DNA of 12,686 nucleotides from Saprospiraceae bacterium (GTDB lineage Bacteria > Bacteroidota > Bacteroidia > Bacteroidales > JAIPBB01): assembly GCA_021739805.1 (NCBI GenBank), contig JAIPBB010000144.1, forward strand, positions 1 through 12,686. The letters run 5' to 3'. Shown here piece after piece: positions 8,244-12,686 of this stretch. Every line of letters starts with the position of its first letter. Position 1 is the first letter of the stretch. The notes below the pieces were generated by a model. The model was not told the DNA's origin. It saw only the letters and a program-made list of their open reading frames with translations, and searched no databases. A program made the position numbers and the translations under genes.

Positions 8244-8294
8244 ACACGGTGGCAAGTTGTTACCAGTTAAATTTAGTCTTTAATTATAAAAAAT

Positions 8295-10049
8295 ATGTCA
8301 TTCCAAACACCTATAACAATTTCAGAAGCAATAGAGAATATTGATAATAACAGATATTTACTACCAGCAATTCAAAGAGAATTTGCATGGGAACATACAA
8401 AAATCGAGTGGCTCTTTGATTCAATAATGAGAAATTATCCAATTAGCTCCTTTCTGTTTTGGAGGGTTGAGGGTGAAACGAAGCGTTCATATAAATTCTA
8501 CAAATTCCTAAGATCATTCAGGGAGGAATACAGTACTCATAATGAAGAAATAAATACAAATGGATTAAATGACTTCACTGCGATATTGGATGGTCAACAA
8601 AGACTAACTTCGTTGTATATCGGTTTAAAAGGTAGTTTTGCCTATAAAAAGCCACGAGTCACATGGAACGATACTGAATATGCCTTACCCACAAGACAAT
8701 TATATTTAAATATTGAAGCCCCATTGGAGGACGAAGAAGATGGCAGAATTTATGAATTCAAATTTTTAACCCTTGCTGAATACGAAGAAGAGAAGCAAAA
8801 ATGGTTTAGGGTGGGTGATATTATTGAGCTAAGAGATAATTATGAATTTAACGAGTTTTTAGATAAAAATAATCTAAAAGAAAACAAATTTACATACAAA
8901 TCACTTTCCAAACTACATTCTGTTATTCATATGGATAGAATTATTAATTTTTTTCTTGAGAAAGAGCAAAATATTGATAAGGCATTAAATATCTTCATCA
9001 GAATTAACAGCGGAGGTGAACCTTTAAATTTTTCGGACTTGATCATGTCAATTGCCGTTGCAAATTGGCAAGAGAAAGATGCAAGAAAAGAAATTCATAA
9101 ACTAGTTGATGAAATTAGAGATAAAGGTTTTTTTATTTCAAAAGATTTCGTACTTAAATGTTTTCTTCTCCTGCATAGTAAGGATATAAAATTTAAAGTT
9201 ACAAATTTCAATACGGAAAATGCAAAAGACTTTGAGCAAGAATGGGACAAAATAAGTAGTGCGATACATACAACTTTTGATCTAATAAGGGATTTTGGAT
9301 TTGTAGAATCATATCTAACTTCTAAAAACGCATTAATGCCAATAGTTTATTATGTTTACCATAAACACAATAATAATGGATTTGATAAGCGTGTAGAGTT
9401 TGACGAAGATAGGAAAATTATTAAAAAATGGCTAAATATTGCTTTAGTAAAACGAATATTTGGAGGTCAGGCTGATCAAATTCTCTCTTTAATAAGAGGT
9501 GTTTTCACTAATGATATTTCTAGTAATTCTATAAAAAGTAGCATTGATAAATTTCCAATAAATGAAATACAGACAAGATTAAAAGGAACTACGAAAGATA
9601 TGACAATCGATGACGATTTTATTTTGAATATTTTAAAAACCCAAAAGGATAGTGGGCTTGCTTTTTCAATTCTGTCTTTATTGTATCCACACCTTGATTA
9701 TAAAAATGGTGATTTTCACAAAGACCATTTACATCCGCATTCATCATTTAGTAAAGCAAGATTAAAAGAAAAACAGATGAGTGAGGATAAAATAACCTTC
9801 TTTTTAGATAAAAATAACAACAACAGTATTTTGAATCTGCAATTACTTGATGCAAATGAAAATGAATCAAAAAACGATATGGAGCTGGAGGCGTGGGTTA
9901 AATTCGAAAGCGAAAAACAAAATATTTCTATTGAGAAATTTTGTGAAAATCATTTAATTCCAAATATTCTAGAGTTTGAGAAATTTGATGATTTTGCCAA
10001 AGAAAGACAAGCTATGTTAGTGAACAAACTTAAAGAAATTATTAATTGA
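8295..10049 (+). CDS. DUF262 + HNH (DUF1524-like) protein, GmrSD-type restriction enzyme
   Basis: This 584-residue protein starts with a DUF262 domain (the GmrS/ParB-like nucleotide-binding fold): Leu-Pro-Ala-Ile-Gln-Arg-Glu-Phe-Ala-Trp near residue 23 and the signature Asp-Gly-Gln-Gln-Arg at 99-103. The central part is helical. Near the C-terminus, Asp-His-Leu-His-Pro at 477-481, followed by an Asn-rich stretch with Asn-Leu-Gln-Leu-Leu and a later Lys, fits a His-Me-finger (HNH) nuclease of the DUF1524 kind. Characterised relatives with both parts (GmrSD, SspE, BrxU) are nucleotide-dependent enzymes that cut modified DNA or respond to DNA modification. No phosphorothioation or BREX core genes are in the window, so a type IV-like role is the best inference. 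It begins 51 bases after the RhuM-family gene, the largest gap in the operon. Its TGA stop lies two bases before the next ATG. Domain call secure; substrate unknown. Confidence 0.88.
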   Translation: MSFQTPITISEAIENIDNNRYLLPAIQREFAWEHTKIEWLFDSIMRNYPISSFLFWRVEGETKRSYKFYKFLRSFREEYSTHNEEINTNGLNDFTAILDGQQRLTSLYIGLKGSFAYKKPRVTWNDTEYALPTRQLYLNIEAPLEDEEDGRIYEFKFLTLAEYEEEKQKWFRVGDIIELRDNYEFNEFLDKNNLKENKFTYKSLSKLHSVIHMDRIINFFLEKEQNIDKALNIFIRINSGGEPLNFSDLIMSIAVANWQEKDARKEIHKLVDEIRDKGFFISKDFVLKCFLLLHSKDIKFKVTNFNTENAKDFEQEWDKISSAIHTTFDLIRDFGFVESYLTSKNALMPIVYYVYHKHNNNGFDKRVEFDEDRKIIKKWLNIALVKRIFGGQADQILSLIRGVFTNDISSNSIKSSIDKFPINEIQTRLKGTTKDMTIDDDFILNILKTQKDSGLAFSILSLLYPHLDYKNGDFHKDHLHPHSSFSKARLKEKQMSEDKITFFLDKNNNNSILNLQLLDANENESKNDMELEAWVKFESEKQNISIEKFCENHLIPNILEFEKFDDFAKERQAMLVNKLKEIIN

Positions 10050-10051
10050 TA

Positions 10052-11548
10052 ATGCAAGTAACAATTACAAAATCTGACTTCCTAAAATACCTTCAATGCC
10101 CAGCGTATTTTTGGTTTTGGAAGAAAAAACCTGAGGTTTTATCAAACATGGAACTGAATGATTTTGATAAGGAATTGGTCAAAAACGGACAAGAGGTTGA
10201 AAGATGGGCAAGAAAGCTTTTCCCGAGTGGTGTTTTAGTGGAAAGTAGACAGTCGCAGGCTGTGGTAGATACAAAACAGTTTCTTGATGAAGGGGATAAG
10301 ATTATTTTCCAAGCCACCTTTGAAGTTGAAGGGCTTTATGTGATGGTGGATGTTTTGGAATGGGATGAAAAAAACCAATATTGGATTATCAATGAGGTAA
10401 AAGGTACAACTGGTAAAGAGAAAAAGAAGAATGAGCATCTTTACGACGCCTCATTTCAGTACATCGTAGTGCAAAAGGCTGGCTATAAAGTTGGCACAGT
10501 AAATTTAATTGAGCTTGATAAAGAGTTTGTAAAACAGGGCGAAATTATTCCTGTTAAATTATTTCAAGTCACTGACATTACAGGGGAAGCAAAGGAATTG
10601 GAATCAGAGATCAAATTGATGATTGATGATATGAAGCGGTTGTTAGAAAAAGAAAAAGAACCCATGCCGTGCGATTGTATCTATGAATCAAGGGCAAATC
10701 ACTGTCCTGCTTTCAACTATTTGTATCCTGAAATTCCTGATTATTCTGTTCATGACATTGTACGTATTGGCTCGAGCAAAAAAAAGTTAGAGGCTTTAGT
10801 TGAGGGTGATTATTGTTTGATTGAAGATGTGCCTGAGGATTTCAAGTTGTCAAAATACCAAAGAAACCATGTGGATGTCACTCAAACAAAAATCCCAATT
10901 ATCAAAACAACTGAAATAAAAAATGAATTGGATAAATTAGAATACCCATTATATTTTTTGGATTATGAAACTTTCCCAACGGCTATTCCAATTTATGATG
11001 GATGCAAGCCTTATCAGCAAGTTCCATTCCAATATTCATTACACGTACAAAAAGAACCATACGGTGGATTAAAACACTATGAGTTTTTAGAGACGGATCA
11101 AGGAAATCATCCAATGAAATCCCTTGCACTGTCTTTAATGGAAAGAATGGGTGGAGAAGGTAGCGTTATTGTTTGGAATAAAAAATTTGAAGGAAAGTGT
11201 CATGAAGATATTGCGGATTTAATGCCTGAATATGCAGAGATTTTTCACAACTACAATCAGAGACTCTTTGATTTAATGGAGGTTTTCTCAAAAAACCTCT
11301 ACGCACACCATGATTTTAGAGGGAGTTATTCAATCAAAAAGGTTTTACCAGTATTAGTGCCAGAGCTGAGTTACAAGGACTTAAATGTAAGTGATGGTTC
11401 AATGGCTATGAATGCGTGGAAAACGATGATGTTTGAGACTGAGGAACAAAAAGACAAAGATCAGATTAAGGATGATTTGTTGAAATATTGTGAGTTAGAC
11501 ACTTTGGCAATGGTGCGAATATTTGAAGCTTTAGAGAAGTTAAAATAA
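10052..11548 (+). CDS. DUF2779 protein: Cas4/RecB-type nuclease fused to DnaQ-type exonuclease
   Basis: I use the ATG at 10052 (498 residues), two bases after the previous stop. A TTG at 10046 that overlaps that stop is possible but less likely. The N-terminal half looks like a Cas4/RecB PD-(D/E)xK nuclease: Asp100, then Glu115-Val-Lys117, and Gln136 in a helix that resembles the RecB Gln motif. Four cysteines (Cys16 in Leu-Gln-Cys-Pro, then Cys207, Cys209 and Cys218) are placed like the iron-sulfur ligands of Cas4/AddB. The C-terminal half is the DUF2779 RNase H-like domain: Asp304-Tyr-Glu306, Trp-Asn-Lys-Lys-Phe-Glu at 375-380 and Asp483 in Cys-Glu-Leu-Asp-Thr, a plausible DEDD exonuclease set. 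No cas1 or cas2 and no CRISPR repeats are present, so adaptation is unlikely. It may process DNA ends in the defence operon. Domain layout is well supported; activity is inferred. Confidence 0.82.
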   Translation: MQVTITKSDFLKYLQCPAYFWFWKKKPEVLSNMELNDFDKELVKNGQEVERWARKLFPSGVLVESRQSQAVVDTKQFLDEGDKIIFQATFEVEGLYVMVDVLEWDEKNQYWIINEVKGTTGKEKKKNEHLYDASFQYIVVQKAGYKVGTVNLIELDKEFVKQGEIIPVKLFQVTDITGEAKELESEIKLMIDDMKRLLEKEKEPMPCDCIYESRANHCPAFNYLYPEIPDYSVHDIVRIGSSKKKLEALVEGDYCLIEDVPEDFKLSKYQRNHVDVTQTKIPIIKTTEIKNELDKLEYPLYFLDYETFPTAIPIYDGCKPYQQVPFQYSLHVQKEPYGGLKHYEFLETDQGNHPMKSLALSLMERMGGEGSVIVWNKKFEGKCHEDIADLMPEYAEIFHNYNQRLFDLMEVFSKNLYAHHDFRGSYSIKKVLPVLVPELSYKDLNVSDGSMAMNAWKTMMFETEEQKDKDQIKDDLLKYCELDTLAMVRIFEALEKLK

Positions 11549-11551
11549 TTA

Positions 11552-12373
11552 ATGATATTTATGAGAATACCAATAATAGGAGATGATAAATTAGAGGCAA
11601 TAAGCAAAGCTCTTGGAGATACTGTAGAAGGTCTTACTGGATCAGAAATAAATGCATTGCTTTTGCAGGCTGATATTTGTAATCCTGAACCACTTTTAAC
11701 AAAGTGGAAAAGGATCTTTATGGCTTTTCTGAATCAACAAAAAATTGATAAATGCGGAAATAAAATTATTGATTTTATTCAAAAGGCAATGAGTCCAAGT
11801 CGGTATATAAATGAGCATGAAAAATTTGAAACAATGAAGCAGAATCTCAATCATGCACTTTTATTTATTGGCTATGAATTGAAAGATGATGGAACAATAA
11901 AAACAGTACAGAAAGCAACCACACTTTCCGAAGCAGAAAGACGAGCTAAAAAGCTAAAATCAGACTTGAAAATTAGAAATGTTCACCCTCAGATATTGAA
12001 ATTTTGTCGTGAAGAATTAGTTCAAGAGAACTATTTTCATGCTGTATTTGAAGCTACAAAGAGTATTGCAGAAAGAATTAGAGAAAAAACAGGACTTACT
12101 ACTGATGGTGCGTCTTTGATTGATGAGGCTTTTAAAATTAGCCAACCACTGATTATCATAAATAATCTTGTAACTGAAACTGAACAGAGCGAGCAAAAAG
12201 GATTTATTAATTTCATAAAGGGTATTCTGGGTATGTTTAGAAATACAACTGCCCATGCTCCTAAAATAAAATGGGAAATTCCTGAAGAAGATGCATTAGA
12301 AATATTATCAGCAATTTCTTTAGTGCATAGGAGACTCGATAGCTCAAGTACCACATGTTTTTGTAAAAAATAG
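11552..12373 (+). CDS. TIGR02391 (Ymh) family protein with HEPN-type motif
   Basis: This 273-residue protein fits the TIGR02391/Ymh family. It has an N-terminal region with Leu-Thr-Gly-Ser-Glu-Ile-x-Ala-Leu-Leu (about 28-37) and a C-terminal helical domain that starts near 150 with His-Pro-Gln-Ile and Ala-Val-Phe-Glu-Ala-x-Lys. The end of that domain carries Arg230-Asn-Thr-Thr-Ala-His235, an R-x4-H motif with a polar residue after Arg, the catalytic signature of HEPN ribonucleases; I recall Ymh being assigned to that superfamily. HEPN proteins in defence loci often act as RNA-cleaving effectors in abortive infection or as toxins. As the last gene of the operon, three bases after the previous stop, it could be such an effector or the partner of an upstream protein. 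An alternative ATG lies at 11561. No separate antitoxin gene is visible. Family call good, effector role inferred. Confidence 0.82.
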   Translation: MIFMRIPIIGDDKLEAISKALGDTVEGLTGSEINALLLQADICNPEPLLTKWKRIFMAFLNQQKIDKCGNKIIDFIQKAMSPSRYINEHEKFETMKQNLNHALLFIGYELKDDGTIKTVQKATTLSEAERRAKKLKSDLKIRNVHPQILKFCREELVQENYFHAVFEATKSIAERIREKTGLTTDGASLIDEAFKISQPLIIINNLVTETEQSEQKGFINFIKGILGMFRNTTAHAPKIKWEIPEEDALEILSAISLVHRRLDSSSTTCFCKK

Positions 12374-12451
12374 TTGCAAATCTTGAGTTTTTAGAGACTT
12401 AAACAACCATTTCTCTCACCCGAGCGATATGGTTTTAGGAATTAATAATCC

Positions 12452-12476
12452 AGCTGTTTCCAAAATGGAAATAGCT
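12452..12476. repeat. Hairpin with TTTCCA/TGGAAA core (copy 1)
   Basis: AGCTGTTTCCA at 12452-12462 pairs with TGGAAATAGCT at 12466-12476 around loop AAA, giving an 11-base-pair stem with one G-T pair. No T-run follows on the plus strand (TCAAAAC), so it is a poor intrinsic terminator. Its inner 14 bases (12458-12471) recur in reverse orientation at 12511-12524. A pair of operator sites or a transcript-end structure are the likeliest roles. Confidence 0.65.
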
Positions 12477-12503
12477 CAAAACACGCTTATGGTAAACGAA
12501 AAA

Positions 12504-12532
12504 GTGGTTGTTTCCATTTTGGAACATACCAC
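12504..12532. repeat. Hairpin with TTCCA/TGGAA core (copy 2, inverted)
   Basis: An inner stem TTCCA (12512-12516) / TGGAA (12520-12524) with loop TTT is enclosed, after three mismatched positions on each side, by GTGGT (12504-12508) / ACCAC (12528-12532). The 14-base core TTTCCATTTTGGAA (12511-12524) is the exact reverse complement of 12458-12471 in copy 1. The outer arms differ completely between the copies although each forms its own stem, so pairing appears to be kept rather than sequence. Confidence 0.65.
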
Positions 12533-12614
12533 TAACTCATTTCAGTTATTAAGGAACCTCTGAAAAACACCAACTCCTGACACACTGAATCTGAAAATAA
12601 TAAATAGGCAACCT

Positions 12615-12637
12615 AAAAAAGCTATCTAAAAATAGCT
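12615..12637 (-). terminator. Weak minus-strand terminator-like hairpin
   Basis: AGCTAT (12620-12625) pairs with ATAGCT (12632-12637) around a six-base loop. Read on the minus strand the stem is followed by a run of Ts (plus-strand As at 12615-12619). The stem has only two G-C pairs, so it would be weak. If the insertion-sequence call is right it lies between the element's end and its transposase, where such structures limit transcription from outside. Confidence 0.28.
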
Positions 12638-12652
12638 AAAACATCTAAAATA

Positions 12653-12671
12653 GAAGGGCTTTAACCCCTTC
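12653..12671. promoter_or_regulatory. Hairpin directly before the ATG at 12676
   Basis: GAAGGG (12653-12658) pairs perfectly with CCCTTC (12666-12671) around the seven-base loop CTTTAAC, and ends four bases before the ATG. In read-through RNA it would occupy the ribosome-binding region, like the fold-back structures that protect transposase genes from outside transcription. Read on the minus strand it is followed by TATTTTAG and could also be a weak terminator. Confidence 0.38.
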
Positions 12672-12675
12672 ACTC

Positions 12676-12686
12676 ATGTCAAACCA
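12676..12686 (+). CDS. Possible start of a transposase gene, partial
   Basis: Only three full codons and two bases are in the window (Met-Ser-Asn-Gln/His). The call rests on the likely insertion-sequence end upstream and on the resemblance of this start to IS5-type transposases. Too little sequence is present for a firm identification. Confidence 0.22.

Larger units (their letters stand above)
12374..12552. other. Non-coding region after the operon
   Basis: There is no credible gene in this stretch. Its main content is the two hairpins with a shared inverted core. A long-loop inverted repeat AACCAT (12405-12410) / ATGGTT (12429-12434) is also present. I found no strong plus-strand intrinsic terminator for the operon, so transcription may end at one of these structures or run on. 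Confidence 0.5.
12553..12686 (+). mobile_element. Possible left end of an IS5-type insertion sequence (runs off the window)
   Basis: The stretch 12553-12568 (GGAACCTCTGAAAAAC) looks like the terminal inverted repeat of IS5-family elements. It is directly preceded by TTAA (12549-12552), which fits the YTAR target site of that family. An ATG at 12676 then reads Met-Ser-Asn and a partial codon CA that can only be Gln or His, like the Met-Ser-x-Gln start of IS5-type transposases. The other end lies outside, so neither the matching repeat nor the target duplication can be checked here. The 123 bases from end to ATG are longer than in IS5 itself. Confidence 0.38.

Noticed and set aside
8244..8294. 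Possible internal promoter (TTGTTA 8257-8262, TATAAA 8285-8290) and small hairpin before the DUF262 gene
   Set aside because: The spacing of 22 bases is too long, the -10 box almost touches the ATG, and the hairpin depends on two G-T pairs. The gap is the largest in the operon, but no clear signal was found.
10046..10051. TTG start at 10046 for the DUF2779 gene
   Set aside because: The ATG six bases downstream begins a normal N-terminus (Met-Gln-Val-Thr-Ile-Thr-Lys) and avoids overlap with the previous stop.
10052..11548. Cas4-like protein as a sign of a CRISPR-Cas locus
   Set aside because: No repeat array, cas1, cas2 or effector gene is present; the fusion to a DUF2779 domain and the restriction neighbours fit a different role.

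Overview
The window is a compact, one-directional defence locus. Eight plus-strand genes run from 320 to 12373 with gaps of 2 to 51 bases, so they probably form one operon, or two consecutive transcription units split at the 51-base gap before 8295. In order they encode a small XRE regulator; a type III modification subunit (Mod); a membrane-anchored HerA/FtsK-type ATPase; a type III restriction subunit (Res); a RhuM-family protein; a single-chain DUF262 + HNH (GmrSD-like) protein; a DUF2779 protein joining a Cas4/RecB-type nuclease to a DnaQ-type exonuclease; and a TIGR02391 (Ymh) protein carrying a HEPN-type R-x4-H motif.

Organism: the DNA is A+T-rich. TAA, TAG and TGA all act as stops (TGA ends the gene at 8295-10049), so the code is standard. 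Almost no start codon has a Shine-Dalgarno sequence; starts follow A/T-rich stretches. This fits Patescibacteria (CPR) or Bacteroidota. The G+C-rich hairpin at 16-36, which I recall only from memory as resembling dispersed repeats in Parcubacteria-like genomes, tips me towards CPR. This is a guess, not an assignment. No housekeeping gene is present to settle it.

Layout: 1-319 holds no convincing gene but has a G+C-rich hairpin, a 24-base near-perfect palindrome, a tandem 13-base repeat and a spaced inverted repeat. 320-7227 is a type III restriction-modification system with its regulator and, unusually, a membrane HerA ATPase between mod and res. 7233-8243 is RhuM. 8295-12373 is a second block of nuclease genes. 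12374-12552 is non-coding and carries two hairpins that share a 14-base core in opposite orientation. From about 12553 the sequence looks like the left end of an IS5-type insertion sequence, whose transposase may begin at 12676 (Met-Ser-Asn-Gln).

Working model (inference): XRE controls the operon. Mod methylates an asymmetric adenine site, and Res with Mod cuts unmodified DNA. The HerA ATPase may place a DNA motor at the membrane, possibly coupled to Res or to the DUF2779 nuclease. The DUF262-HNH protein would attack modified DNA that escapes type III cleavage, and the Ymh/HEPN protein could be an RNA-cleaving last resort. The parts are known families. The combination, especially mod-HerA-res plus the DUF2779 double nuclease, is the best candidate here for an undescribed arrangement.
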